Positions 35,716 through 44,320 of a stretch of DNA of 64,000 bases are shown piece by piece; the first letter of the stretch is position 1, and the number at the start of each line of letters is the position of its first letter. The notes under the pieces are model-generated. The model was not told the origin of the DNA and did not search any database. It saw nothing but the letters and a program-made list of their open reading frames with translations. The DNA lies in assembly GCA_030824495.1 (NCBI GenBank), contig JAVBXP010000084.1, positions 1-64,000 of the forward strand. Reading direction: 5' to 3'. The position numbers were made by a program, and so were the translations under genes. The stretch is from a bacterium. GTDB taxonomy: Bacteria > Pseudomonadota > Alphaproteobacteria > Caulobacterales > Caulobacteraceae.

Positions 35716-38265
35716 TTAGAAGCTGACGCGCACCGTCGCGCCATAGGTCCGGGGCTGCCCCAGGAAGGCATTGTAGGTGCCGGCTTGCGCGGGGCCGTCG
35801 TAGGCCACCTGATAGTAGTCCTCGTCGAAGATGTTCTGACCCCAGAGTTCCAACGCCCACTTCTCATCCTCAGGACCAACGCTCACGCGGGCGTTTACCA
35901 GCGTAAAGCCCTTCTGGACCTTCAGCGGATTGAGGTCGGAACCGGTGTTGGTGGTCGAGGTGTACTTGGCGCTGACATTGACGCGCCCCATCAGATCGCC
36001 GGTGATCGCGTGCTCGTAGGTCACGGCGCCGGAGGCTGAATAAAGCGGAGCCAGCGACAACCGCGAGCCGGGCAAGCGTGAGCACCCCGCAGGGAGCGGC
36101 GCGGCGATGGTCCCGCCGGTGCAAGGCTGGCCCAGCTTGCTGCTGACCTTATCGGCGTACTGGGTCTCGGCGTAGGTGAGGCCGCCTTGGAGCGTGAGGC
36201 CGCGCGTCGGCATGTAAACGACGTCGGTGTCGATCCCGCGAGACACAACTTCAGGCACGGACGTGACCGTGAAGACAATGCCGTTGAAAGCGTTGAGCTG
36301 GAAGTCGGTGAACTTCTGGTAGAAAATCGTCGCGTTCAAAAGCAGCGTGCGATCAAACAGCGTGTTCTTCAAACCCAGTTCGTAGGAATCGACGAACTCA
36401 GGCGCGAAGCTCGTGTCGTGGATCGGTTGCAACGAGCCCTGGGCGCCCGCTGGCTGTTGCGGATTGGGCGCCAGAGGGCGGCCAGACGCGGTGATGCTGG
36501 CCACGCACGCGTTGCTCATCGTGGTGTTGGCTTGGTACGGGCAAGCCAGTCGATCGAGGTTGTAGCCGCCGGCCTTGTAGCCACGGGCATAGGACCCGTA
36601 GGCCAGCACCTGTTCGTTGACCCGATAGGCGGCCTTGATCGTACCGGTCACAGCCTCTTCGGAGATCGACTGTTCAGTCTGTAGATCGTTGAACAGGTAG
36701 TTCTGGAAGGTCGCGCATTGCAGCGGCGAGACCGCGATGGCGGTGGCGCTTTGGCCCAGGCGCGTGGCCAGGGTGGCGCAGCCGAGGCCGTTGTCGGTGT
36801 TGTCGTAACGCGTATCGAGGTCCTTCTTCTCGTGCGTGTAGCGAAGGCCCGCTGTCAGCTCGAGTTGGTCGGTGACCTGGTAGCTGTTGTTCGTGAACAG
36901 CGCGAAGGTCTGACCGTCCTGGTCATAGCGATCTTGCTGCCCGGCGCCCGGAGCATAGCTCGCGCCCGTCGGGCGGCCCTGAAGCGTGCTGACCAGGTTC
37001 GGGTTGGTCCCCCCAGAGAACAACAGGCTGGCATAGGTCTCGAACTGGTTTCCGTATCGGACCTGAGAGTTGTTCGAGATCAACTTCTCGTTCGCGTAGA
37101 AGGCGCCGACCAGCCAGTTGAGCTTCTCCGTTGCGCCTGCGAGCCGCAGTTCCTGGCTGAACTGCTTGAACTGGGTGCGGTTCGAACCGTCATTCGGCGA
37201 ATAGATGATGTCGACATTGGTGAAGTCGCCATCGGAACCGTACAGGCGCTTCCAATCGCGATAGGCCGTGATGGACGTAAGCGTCGCCCCACCGAGCCAT
37301 TCCAGGTCCCAATTCGCCTCGGCCGAGATGCCGGCGTCTTCGATGTTCTGAGTGTTGAGACGGTTTGCGTACGCCATGCGATCGAACGGCGCGGCCGGGA
37401 TCGCGACGCCGCTGGCGCCGCCGGGCGAAAGCGCCCGGACAATGGCCGCCGTCGGCCCGTCAATGATCTGGACACCCGCGCAGCAGCTCTCCTGCCGCTT
37501 GGAATAGTCCGCGATGACGTTGACGTTGAACCCGTCGGCGGGGGTGTAGAGCGCCTGGCCGCGCAAGGTGTAGAAGTCCTGGTTCTGATCGTTGTCGAGG
37601 GTCCGGGGACCAGCGCCGGTGTTCACATCGACATAGCCGTCACGCTTGCGAGCGGCCACGAACAGGCGCCCGGCGAGCTGATCCTCCACAATCGGACCGG
37701 TGACGGACAGCGATCCACCGCGACCGTTGAAATTGGAGACCGTCGCCTCAGCGTTGGCTCCGAACTGGAACTCCGGACGCCTGGTGAGGATGTTGATGAC
37801 GCCCGCGGAGGTGTTCTTGCCAAACAGCGTCCCCTGCGGCCCCTTGAGAACCTCAATGCGCTGAAGCTCGCCGAGATCGCCGAACGCGACGCCGGTTCGC
37901 GGCCGGTAAACGCCGTCGACAACCACGCCAACCGAGGATTCCAGGCCGATATTGTCGCCGACCGTTCCGACGCCGCGAATACGCGCTGTCGTCGAGACTT
38001 CGCTCGACGTGGATGTCACCGACAGGCCGGGGGCCAGGATCGTCAGGTCCTTGATGTCTTTGACGCCAGCATCCTGGAGAAGCTGCTGCTGGATCGCGGT
38101 GACCACGATCGGCACGTCCTGAAGGCTCTGCTCACGCTTTTGAGCGGTGACGACGATCTCATCGACCGTGGCGCCTTCCTCCCTGCTCTCTTGGCTATGA
38201 GCGGCCGAAGCCAGGGCGAGCACGGCGAGGGACGCCGTAGCGCAGGCGATTACCGAGTGGCGCAT
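35716..38265 (-). CDS. TonB-dependent outer-membrane receptor
   Basis: An 849-residue receptor. A signal peptide (residues 1-26, ending LASAAHSQ) is followed by a TonB-box-like DEIVVTAQKREQSLQDVPI, the plug domain (about 40-170, with ARIRGVGTVGDN and GVVVDGVY), and a beta-barrel ending in VRVSF with a C-terminal Phe. It takes up a large or hydrophobic substrate with TonB energy. It faces the carotenoid oxygenase operon across a 540-base regulatory spacer, suggesting uptake of that pathway's substrate. ATG at 38265 has AGGGGG upstream. Confidence 0.9.
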   Translation of the reverse strand: MRHSVIACATASLAVLALASAAHSQESREEGATVDEIVVTAQKREQSLQDVPIVVTAIQQQLLQDAGVKDIKDLTILAPGLSVTSTSSEVSTTARIRGVGTVGDNIGLESSVGVVVDGVYRPRTGVAFGDLGELQRIEVLKGPQGTLFGKNTSAGVINILTRRPEFQFGANAEATVSNFNGRGGSLSVTGPIVEDQLAGRLFVAARKRDGYVDVNTGAGPRTLDNDQNQDFYTLRGQALYTPADGFNVNVIADYSKRQESCCAGVQIIDGPTAAIVRALSPGGASGVAIPAAPFDRMAYANRLNTQNIEDAGISAEANWDLEWLGGATLTSITAYRDWKRLYGSDGDFTNVDIIYSPNDGSNRTQFKQFSQELRLAGATEKLNWLVGAFYANEKLISNNSQVRYGNQFETYASLLFSGGTNPNLVSTLQGRPTGASYAPGAGQQDRYDQDGQTFALFTNNSYQVTDQLELTAGLRYTHEKKDLDTRYDNTDNGLGCATLATRLGQSATAIAVSPLQCATFQNYLFNDLQTEQSISEEAVTGTIKAAYRVNEQVLAYGSYARGYKAGGYNLDRLACPYQANTTMSNACVASITASGRPLAPNPQQPAGAQGSLQPIHDTSFAPEFVDSYELGLKNTLFDRTLLLNATIFYQKFTDFQLNAFNGIVFTVTSVPEVVSRGIDTDVVYMPTRGLTLQGGLTYAETQYADKVSSKLGQPCTGGTIAAPLPAGCSRLPGSRLSLAPLYSASGAVTYEHAITGDLMGRVNVSAKYTSTTNTGSDLNPLKVQKGFTLVNARVSVGPEDEKWALELWGQNIFDEDYYQVAYDGPAQAGTYNAFLGQPRTYGATVRVSF

Positions 38266-38403
38266 CTTCTGTATTTCCCCCTGTCGGCTATGCCGAACTT
38301 TGATGAGGCGCACCCTTGGCGGGCGGCCGTTTTATCGCAGCACCTCAGAAACCCCACGCGGCAACACGTGAAGCCATAAGTATTAGTTTTGTTGGGAAGC
38401 AAT

Positions 38404-38426
38404 TCGTGAGGTGAATGACCTCACGA
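38404..38426. promoter_or_regulatory. Perfect 23-bp dyad, operator candidate
   Basis: TCGTGAGGT and ACCTCACGA are nine-base perfect inverted arms separated by GAATG, 139 bases upstream of the TonB-receptor start. Its length and symmetry suit a dimeric repressor such as a GntR- or TetR-family protein. Confidence 0.6.
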
Positions 38427-38490
38427 TAAAATCTCTCAACACTGAGAAATTCGAACCCACGACAACCAATACACAAAGTAACTCGCCCAA

Positions 38491-38513
38491 AATTTGCATG
38501 CATTCCGCAAATT
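38491..38513. promoter_or_regulatory. AT-rich dyad in the TonB receptor/dioxygenase spacer
   Basis: AATTTGC and GCAAATT are seven-base perfect inverted arms around nine bases (ATGCATTCC). A nearby smaller dyad, TCTCA/TGAGA around ACAC, is at 38434-38447. Confidence 0.4.
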
Positions 38514-38729
38514 CTGATGATCGTGGCCAGGTCCGCTTGCGGATATCCCACGCTCTTTGGCCGGCACTAACAGCAGGCAGAGCATCTCGTCAAGCAAGTT
38601 GCTCTCAAATTTGACGTCGATTTTGGACGCTCAAGTGGGAGCTAGCGGCAAATCCCTTTCGCCAGAAACACTTAGGCCCGGCCCCTCGGCGATCTCGCGC
38701 TGGCTGACGTCAAACGCCTGAAAGCCTAG

Positions 38730-38748
38730 TCACTTGCTTTAACAGATG
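38730..38748 (+). promoter_or_regulatory. Regulon motif, copy A
   Basis: Reads TCACTTGCTTTAACAGATG, 60 bases before the dioxygenase start codon. It matches the 19-base consensus TCACTTGCNTAACGAGATG except at positions 11, 13 and 14. Confidence 0.7.
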
Positions 38749-38808
38749 CATGTGGTAGCGAACATGGAGCCGCGCTGCCGTAGCGCATGATCGCGTTGGA
38801 GATTTCGC

Positions 38809-40287
38809 ATGAAAGTCGAGCGCCTGGCGCCGGTGCAAACCACCCTGCGCCCCAGCAATCACCCGTATCTCAACGGGGCTTGGACACCGCTCTATGAGGA
38901 AGTCGACGCCTATGACCTCGAGGTCATCGAAGGCGTCATCCCCAGCGACATCGACGGCGTCTATCTTCGAAACACCGAGAACCAGGTCCACGAACCGCTG
39001 GGCAAGCACCATCCGTTCGACGCCGACGGCATGCTGCACCAGATCAGCTTCCGAGGCGGCAAGGCCGACTACCGGAACCGCTTTATCCGCACCCGTGGGT
39101 TCGTCGCTGAGCAAGAGGCCGGACAGTCCCTATGGGGCGGGCTGATGGACGGTCCTGGGACCTCGCAGCGGCCAGGATTTGGCGCGCATGGCGGACTGAA
39201 GGACTCCTCATCCACCGACGTCGTCGTTCACGGCGGCCGCGTCGTCTCGACCTTCTATCAGTGCGGTGAAGCCTATCTGCTGAACCCCGAAACCCTTGAG
39301 CAGGACGGGATCGCCGGCTGGGCGCCGTTGGACGGCGTTTCGGCGCACACCAAGGTCGACGAAGCGACCGGCGAAATGCTGTTCTTCAACTACTCGAAGC
39401 ACGCGCCTTACATGCACTACGGCGTCGTCGATCGGCACGGAAAGCTCGCGCACTACGTGCCAGTTCCGCTTCCCGGCCCGCGGTTGCCGCACGACATGGC
39501 CTTCACCAAGAACTACTCGATCCTGAACGACCTGCCGGTCTTCTGGGATCCGGAACTGCTGAAGCGCAACATCCATGTCAGCCGGCTGCATCCCGGGGTC
39601 CCGTCGCGCTTCGCGGTGGTCCCGCGGTATGGCGACACCGCCGACATCCAGTGGTTCGAGGCCGATCCCACCTACATCCTTCACTTCCTCAACGCCTACG
39701 AAGAGGGCGACGAGATCGTGATGGACGGGTACTTCCAGGAAAACCCGACCCCGCGACCGATCGAAGACGCCCCGGAGGGCTACGGCCACATGATGGCCTT
39801 CCTCGATGAGCACAGCTTCCGGCCCAAGCTGCACCGCTGGAGGTTCAACCTGAAGACCGGCGAGACCCAGGAACAGCACCTCGACGAGAGGCTCCTGGAG
39901 TTCGGAATGTTCAACCAGCGCTACGCCGGCAAACCCTACCGCTACGCCTATTCCACGACGACCAAGCCGGGCTGGTTCTTGTTCAATGGCTTTGTGAAGC
40001 ACGACCTCCAGACCGGAGAGTCGTGGCAGATCACCCTGCCGGAGGGTCGCTACGCCAGCGAAGCGCCCTTCGTCCCGCGCATCAACGCCCAGGACGAGGA
40101 CGACGGCTATCTGGTCAGCTTCATCATCGATGACCATGCGGGTCGTTCTGAGTGCGTGCTGATCGACTGCAAGAAGTTCGAGGAGGGTCCTGTCGTCCGC
40201 ATCGCCCTGCCCCACAAGATCAGCAGCGGCACCCATAGCGTCTGGGCCGACCGCGCCTTCATCGAGAACGGCAAGCTCGAGGCCTAG
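38809..40287 (+). CDS. Carotenoid oxygenase family dioxygenase (lignostilbene/apocarotenoid type)
   Basis: A 492-residue non-haem iron dioxygenase that cleaves a carbon-carbon double bond. The four iron-binding histidines are His180 (SAHTKVD), His228 (LPHDMAF), His292 (ILHFLNAYEEGD) and His476 (SGTHSVWAD), spaced through the seven-bladed propeller as in the family. GVYLRNTENQVHEP and the C-terminal region agree. There is no signal peptide. Members cleave apocarotenoids or stilbenes such as lignostilbene and resveratrol; which one is unclear. It leads an operon with an SDR and a SnoaL-like protein. Confidence 0.9.
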   Translation: MKVERLAPVQTTLRPSNHPYLNGAWTPLYEEVDAYDLEVIEGVIPSDIDGVYLRNTENQVHEPLGKHHPFDADGMLHQISFRGGKADYRNRFIRTRGFVAEQEAGQSLWGGLMDGPGTSQRPGFGAHGGLKDSSSTDVVVHGGRVVSTFYQCGEAYLLNPETLEQDGIAGWAPLDGVSAHTKVDEATGEMLFFNYSKHAPYMHYGVVDRHGKLAHYVPVPLPGPRLPHDMAFTKNYSILNDLPVFWDPELLKRNIHVSRLHPGVPSRFAVVPRYGDTADIQWFEADPTYILHFLNAYEEGDEIVMDGYFQENPTPRPIEDAPEGYGHMMAFLDEHSFRPKLHRWRFNLKTGETQEQHLDERLLEFGMFNQRYAGKPYRYAYSTTTKPGWFLFNGFVKHDLQTGESWQITLPEGRYASEAPFVPRINAQDEDDGYLVSFIIDDHAGRSECVLIDCKKFEEGPVVRIALPHKISSGTHSVWADRAFIENGKLEA

Positions 40288-40322
40288 CCGGCCGACGAGG
40301 CGTCAAAAAGAGAGATTTAGGG

Positions 40323-41081
40323 ATGGAACTGAAGCAGAGCGTCGCCCTGGTGACGGGCGGCAATCGCGGCATCGGCGAGGCCTTCGTGCGAGCGTTTCTC
40401 GCGGCCGGCGCAGAGCGCGTCTATGTCGGTGCGCGCGATCCCGCCAACGCTCAACATCTGGTCGACGAAGGCGGCGGCCGGGTGGTGGCCATCCAGTTGG
40501 ACGTCAGCAAGCCCGAGCAGATCGAGGCCGCCGCCAAGCTGTGCCAGGACGTGAGCATTGTGGTGAACAACGCTGGGCAGTTCACGATGCAGACCCTCCT
40601 GACCGCTCCGGACCTCTCCGGGGCGCGGGAGGAGATGGAGGTCAACTACTTCGGCCCGCTCGCCATGAGCCGGGCGTTCGCGCCCATTCTGGCCCGGCAT
40701 GCGCAAAGCGCGATCGTCAACGTGCTGTCGGCGGGCGGCATCGTCGCGGTGCCTGGAATGGGCGGATACAGTCCCTCCAAGTTCGCCGCGCGCGCGATGT
40801 CGACCTGCCTGCGCGCCGAACTCGCGCCGCAGAACACCTCGGTCACCGCCCTGATCGTCGGCTCGGTCGACACCCGGATGGCCAGCCATGTCCAGGGCGC
40901 CAAGGAAACACCCGACAGCGTCGCCCAGATCGGCCTCAAGGCGATCCGCCGTGGCTCTGACGAGGTCGATACCGACTACATGGCCGTGGAAGTCCGCGCG
41001 CACCTCGCCCGCGACCCCAAGGGTCAGGAGCTCCAGATGCGCCGCTCGCTATCCGGCGGGCCGGTGAGCACAGGTCGATAG
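40323..41081 (+). CDS. Short-chain dehydrogenase/reductase
   Basis: A 252-residue classical SDR. The cofactor motif is TGGNRGIG (residues 11-18), followed by VNNAG with Asn84, and the catalytic Ser136, Tyr149 and Lys153 (GYSPSKFAA). It lies 35 bases after the dioxygenase and probably oxidises or reduces an aldehyde or alcohol released by that enzyme, which is an inference from context. Confidence 0.88.
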   Translation: MELKQSVALVTGGNRGIGEAFVRAFLAAGAERVYVGARDPANAQHLVDEGGGRVVAIQLDVSKPEQIEAAAKLCQDVSIVVNNAGQFTMQTLLTAPDLSGAREEMEVNYFGPLAMSRAFAPILARHAQSAIVNVLSAGGIVAVPGMGGYSPSKFAARAMSTCLRAELAPQNTSVTALIVGSVDTRMASHVQGAKETPDSVAQIGLKAIRRGSDEVDTDYMAVEVRAHLARDPKGQELQMRRSLSGGPVSTGR

Positions 41082-41089
41082 GCGTAACC

Positions 41090-41485
41090 ATGACACCAGA
41101 AGACTATCTCGACCTCGGCGAGCGTTTCGTCGCCGCGATCCAGTCCGGCGAAGCCGATGAGGTCCGCCGGTTCTACGCGCCGGACGCCAAGCTCTGGCAC
41201 AACACCGATGGCGTCGAGCAAACCGTAGAGCAAAACCTGAAGGCGCTTTCCTGGTTCAAGCGCAATCTTCCCGATCGAAACTACCGCGTCCTACGCCGCG
41301 AAGCGCTCGCGGACGGCTTCATGCAGCAGCATGTCCTGGAAGCGACCCTGCCCGACGGGACCAGATGGTCCCTCGACGCTTGCGTTGTGGTGCGCGTGAA
41401 GGACGGCCTCATCACGCGGCTGGACGAATACATCGACGGGGTTCGCACCGCCGATCTGGCCAACGTCCGGCGGCAGGCCGGCTAG
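41090..41485 (+). CDS. SnoaL-like/NTF2-fold protein
   Basis: A 131-residue protein of the SnoaL-like superfamily, with FYAPDAKLWHNTDGVEQTVEQNLKAL and a terminal YIDGVRTADLANV segment. The fold houses isomerases, dehydratases and cyclases but also binding proteins. It follows the SDR by eight bases, so it is co-transcribed with the dioxygenase and SDR and may act on their product. Confidence 0.8.
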   Translation: MTPEDYLDLGERFVAAIQSGEADEVRRFYAPDAKLWHNTDGVEQTVEQNLKALSWFKRNLPDRNYRVLRREALADGFMQQHVLEATLPDGTRWSLDACVVVRVKDGLITRLDEYIDGVRTADLANVRRQAG

Positions 41486-41516
41486 GCGCGGCCATAAGCC
41501 TTGCACCGAGCAGATA

Positions 41517-41552
41517 GAGGCGCGCCCGCAAGGACGCGCCTCCTTTGTTGTT
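41517..41552. terminator. Terminator between convergent genes
   Basis: GAGGCGCG and CGCGCCTC (41517-41542) form a stem around ten bases, followed by the T-rich CTTTGTTGTT. It lies downstream of the SnoaL-like gene and ends at the stop of the convergent membrane protein. Confidence 0.8.
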
Positions 41553-42366
41553 ACGCTTGATCGCGAGGCTTTGGCGGCCACGGGATGAAGGCGGAGGTAC
41601 GGCGAGCGTAGTCTTCATAGTCGGGCTTGCGCCGGCGCATCCTGCCCTCGACGGTCGGCATGCCGCTCCAGCGGGTCAGGGTGTAGATCAGATAGGCCGG
41701 GCCAATGACCGAGAAGAGCCCCAGCGTGGTCTCGGCGGCGATGAGCCAAAGGCCCACCCAGACGCAGGCGTCGCCGAAGTAGTTCGGGTGACGCGTGTAG
41801 CGCCACAGCCCCTGATCCATCACCTTGCCAGCGTTCTCCGGGTTCTTCTTGAACCGCACGAGTTGCCAGTCAGCCAGGCTTTCGAACAGCAGACCGCATA
41901 TCGCCAGCACCGCGCCGGCAACTCCGACCACGCCCAGCTGCGCGGGTTCGTCGGCGACCTGACCCAACTGCACCGGCAAGCAGGTCAGCCACAGAAGCGG
42001 CATCTGCACGGCGAACACCAAGCGGAACGCGGCATGGCCATAGCCCCACCCGCGCTCGGCCTTGGCCTTTTCGAACATCCGAACGTAACGCCGATCAGGC
42101 CCGTGGTCGCGCCAACGCCACAGCATGTAGGAGCCGAGGCGCAGCGCCCAGGCGACGCAAATTGCGGTCAGGACGATCCGTCGCTGAGTGCCGCCTCCGG
42201 TCTGGAGAAAAGTGGAAATCGCCACCACGCCCATACCCAGCCCCCACAGGCTGTCGACCGGGGTAACGTCGCGCATGGCGACGCAGATGGCCCAGGCGAT
42301 CACGAAGAGCGCAAGTATCACCCCCGCGTTCACCGCCAGGATCGTCACAAATTCAGGCATTGGCAC
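41551..42366 (-). CDS. DUF1295 family membrane protein (steroid reductase/methyltransferase-like)
   Basis: A 271-residue polytopic membrane protein with about six to seven helices. The C-terminal part has GLWRYTRHPNYFGDACVWVGLWL, the signature of DUF1295 proteins related to steroid 5-alpha-reductase and isoprenylcysteine carboxyl methyltransferase. The chemistry is unproven. Its upstream side faces the dehydrogenase gene 42407-43501 on the same strand, 40 bases away, so the two may be one operon read from the 43.5 kb promoter. Confidence 0.8.
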   Translation of the reverse strand: MPMPEFVTILAVNAGVILALFVIAWAICVAMRDVTPVDSLWGLGMGVVAISTFLQTGGGTQRRIVLTAICVAWALRLGSYMLWRWRDHGPDRRYVRMFEKAKAERGWGYGHAAFRLVFAVQMPLLWLTCLPVQLGQVADEPAQLGVVGVAGAVLAICGLLFESLADWQLVRFKKNPENAGKVMDQGLWRYTRHPNYFGDACVWVGLWLIAAETTLGLFSVIGPAYLIYTLTRWSGMPTVEGRMRRRKPDYEDYARRTSAFIPWPPKPRDQA

Positions 42367-42406
42367 TTCCCCCTAGTTTATGAGCCCACAGTCAGCAGGC
42401 GATGTT

Positions 42407-43501
42407 TCAAGTGTCTGGATGAGGCGTGGCTAGGCCGCCGATAAACTGAGCGCCGCCCCCGTTGAACGGCGTTGCGAGCGGACGCGTCATCAGGCCGGCC
42501 GGGGCCGCACAAACCCAGGGGATCGCATTGATCACCGTGCCGGCGACGCCGATCTGTTCGGCCGAGGTCGGGCTGGTGTCGCCTTCGCGCTTCTCCATAT
42601 CGACGGAGATTTTCACGCCAGGCTGACCCTTGATGTGAATTCGCCAGAGCGGAGGGTCGATCTCCGGAAGATGGGCGGTTTCCATGTACCAGTGGATCGA
42701 CATCGTCAGCCGCCGCTGGCCCCCGACAAGTCCGTGCCAACGCCAGTTGACGTGGCTTATCGCGCCTTGCGCAATCTGACCGGCGGCGATGCTGAGGGGC
42801 TCTGAAGCGGCGAACACCCGGTGATCGGTCTCGACGCCGCCTAGCGCCAGGCCCAGATGTTCGGCCATCGCTGAAAGCACCTCGGCATACATGCCGTTCA
42901 GCGAGCTCGCCGGCCCCCAGGTTTCATCGTTGGGGTCGATCAGCTCGGGATCAGCGCCAAAGCCCAGGACGCGGAACACGTAGTCCGGATTGCGCACCAC
43001 TCGGCAATCGACACTCTCAACTACCTCAAGATGATCGAGGGCCGAACAGACCCCGGTGGCCACCACCGCCAGCTGCTCCCCCACATAGCCAGGGTTGAGC
43101 CCCGCGGCCATCAAGGTCGTGCCGCCGGCGGCGCAAGCCGCTTCCAGCGCCGCGAGGCGGTCGCCCTGCCAATGCTTTGAGCGGCTATAGCCGTTGATGC
43201 TGATCACGTTCTTGCCCGAGGCCAGCAATCGCAGGATCTCGGCGTCATGTGAGCCATAGGGCGGCGCCAAGCGAGCGCAGTGCACGACCACGTCGGCGTC
43301 CAGCGAAACGATATCCTCGATGTTGCGGGTCGCGATCACGCCCGTGGTCGGCCGCCGCGCGATATCACCCGCGTCGCGACCGACCTTGTCGTCGCCGTAA
43401 ACGAACAGCCCGACGAGCTCCATGTCCGGATGATCGATGATCGCACGCAAGCACGTCTTGCCCATGGCGCCGGTCGCCCACTGGATCACACGCCGCTTCA
43501 C
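42407..43501 (-). CDS. Dihydrodipicolinate reductase-like NAD(P)-dependent dehydrogenase
   Basis: A 364-residue protein whose N-terminal Rossmann motif is VIQWATGAMGKTCLRAI, with VVVHCARLAPPYGSHDAEI farther on. It resembles the large group annotated as NAD(P)H-dependent amine dehydrogenases, of dihydrodipicolinate-reductase fold but not lysine biosynthetic; the substrate is unknown. The start is GTG at 43501 with GGGGAG upstream. The regulon motif copy E lies 33 bases before it. Confidence 0.78.
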   Translation of the reverse strand: MKRRVIQWATGAMGKTCLRAIIDHPDMELVGLFVYGDDKVGRDAGDIARRPTTGVIATRNIEDIVSLDADVVVHCARLAPPYGSHDAEILRLLASGKNVISINGYSRSKHWQGDRLAALEAACAAGGTTLMAAGLNPGYVGEQLAVVATGVCSALDHLEVVESVDCRVVRNPDYVFRVLGFGADPELIDPNDETWGPASSLNGMYAEVLSAMAEHLGLALGGVETDHRVFAASEPLSIAAGQIAQGAISHVNWRWHGLVGGQRRLTMSIHWYMETAHLPEIDPPLWRIHIKGQPGVKISVDMEKREGDTSPTSAEQIGVAGTVINAIPWVCAAPAGLMTRPLATPFNGGGAQFIGGLATPHPDT

Positions 43502-43534
43502 AGTTCGCTCCCCGAGGTCGAGGCCGCCTCGTTA

Positions 43535-43553
43535 CATCTCGTTATGAAAGGAA
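43535..43553 (-). promoter_or_regulatory. Regulon motif, copy E
   Basis: On the minus strand this reads TTCCTTTCATAACGAGATG, 33 bases before the dehydrogenase start. Positions 10-19 match the consensus perfectly; the left half is degenerate. Confidence 0.6.
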
Positions 43554-43656
43554 CTACATACGTCGGACGTCACACACAATCAGAAGATTGAAAATCGTCG
43601 GACTTCTCCTGGGCCGCTGCGCCTCCCGGCCTCGGGCCGTCAGGCTACGAGGGCCA

Positions 43657-43675
43657 TTCACTTGCTTGACGAGAT
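43657..43675 (+). promoter_or_regulatory. Regulon motif, copy B, with promoter candidate
   Basis: Reads TCACTTGCTTGACGAGATG. It overlaps a -35-like TTGACG (43665-43670) that is 18 bases from a -10-like TAGATT (43689-43694), so a bound protein would cover the -35 box. The start codon of the next gene lies 176 bases further. Confidence 0.65.
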
Positions 43676-43851
43676 GTTCTTGTGGCGCGTAGATTCCAGG
43701 AAGGGCGACGAAGAAAGTCGGGAAGCCGAACGCAGCGTCTCGGTCGTCTAGAAACGCCCCGCCCGCCTGACTTCTGACGATGCCAATATTGACCTCGCGC
43801 GCCCACTTTTCAGAGCGGCGAACTCACCGCCGCAAGACATAGGATCCAGGT

Positions 43852-44283
43852 ATGGGACGTCGCTACGACACGCTTCTCCAGGTCATCAGCGCATGGCGGG
43901 CGAAGGATTCCGAGACGGTCCTGTCCTTCATGGCCGATGACATCGTCTGGCACTATGCCGCCGGCGCCATGCCGCCTGCGACGGGAAAGGCCGCGGCCAG
44001 CAAGCTGCTCGACCGCCTGAAGCGCGACATGCACGACATTCAATGGCGAGTGTTTCACTACGCCGAGACTGAAGATCGCCTGTTCGTAGAGGGCGTCGAT
44101 GAATACACGACCAGTGACGGCCATCGCGTCGCGGCCCCCTATGCCGGGATCTATGAGTTCCGCGACGACCTCATCATCGGCTGGCGAGACTATGTCGATC
44201 TTGGCGTCATCGCCTCGCAACAGGGCGGCGAACCGAGCCCTCGGCAGGTCAATCAGCTGCTAGATCGTCCGGTCTGCGATTGA
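43852..44283 (+). CDS. SnoaL-like/NTF2-fold protein
   Basis: A 143-residue protein of the SnoaL-like superfamily, with VISAWRAKDSETVLSFMADDIVWHYAAGAMPPATGK and AAPYAGIYEFRDDLIIGWRDYVD. A second such protein follows the SDR at 41090. The 350-base spacer upstream (43502-43851) contains motif copies B and E and a promoter candidate, but no further gene. Function is unassigned. Confidence 0.8.
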   Translation: MGRRYDTLLQVISAWRAKDSETVLSFMADDIVWHYAAGAMPPATGKAAASKLLDRLKRDMHDIQWRVFHYAETEDRLFVEGVDEYTTSDGHRVAAPYAGIYEFRDDLIIGWRDYVDLGVIASQQGGEPSPRQVNQLLDRPVCD

Positions 44284-44291
44284 GTTTGGCT

Positions 44292-44320
44292 AGTGACGCC
44301 CGCCTGCAGGGGGCGTCACT
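44292..44320. terminator. Terminator between convergent SnoaL-like and HxlR genes
   Basis: AGTGACGCCC and GGGCGTCACT are perfect ten-base arms around GCCTGCAGG. The hairpin starts nine bases after the SnoaL-like stop and reaches the first base of the HxlR stop codon. Confidence 0.8.

Larger units (their letters stand above)
38266..38808. other. Large divergent regulatory spacer
   Basis: This 543-base spacer between the TonB receptor and dioxygenase genes is more AT-rich than its surroundings. It holds three dyads (38404-38426, 38434-38447 and 38491-38513) and the first copy of the shared regulon motif. I see no credible coding frame; short frames lack ribosome sites. Confidence 0.7.

Noticed and set aside
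36718-38379. Plus-strand open frame of about 550 codons opposite the TonB receptor
   Set aside because: No family motif, no ribosome site, and the receptor on the other strand has a signal peptide, TonB box and barrel end.
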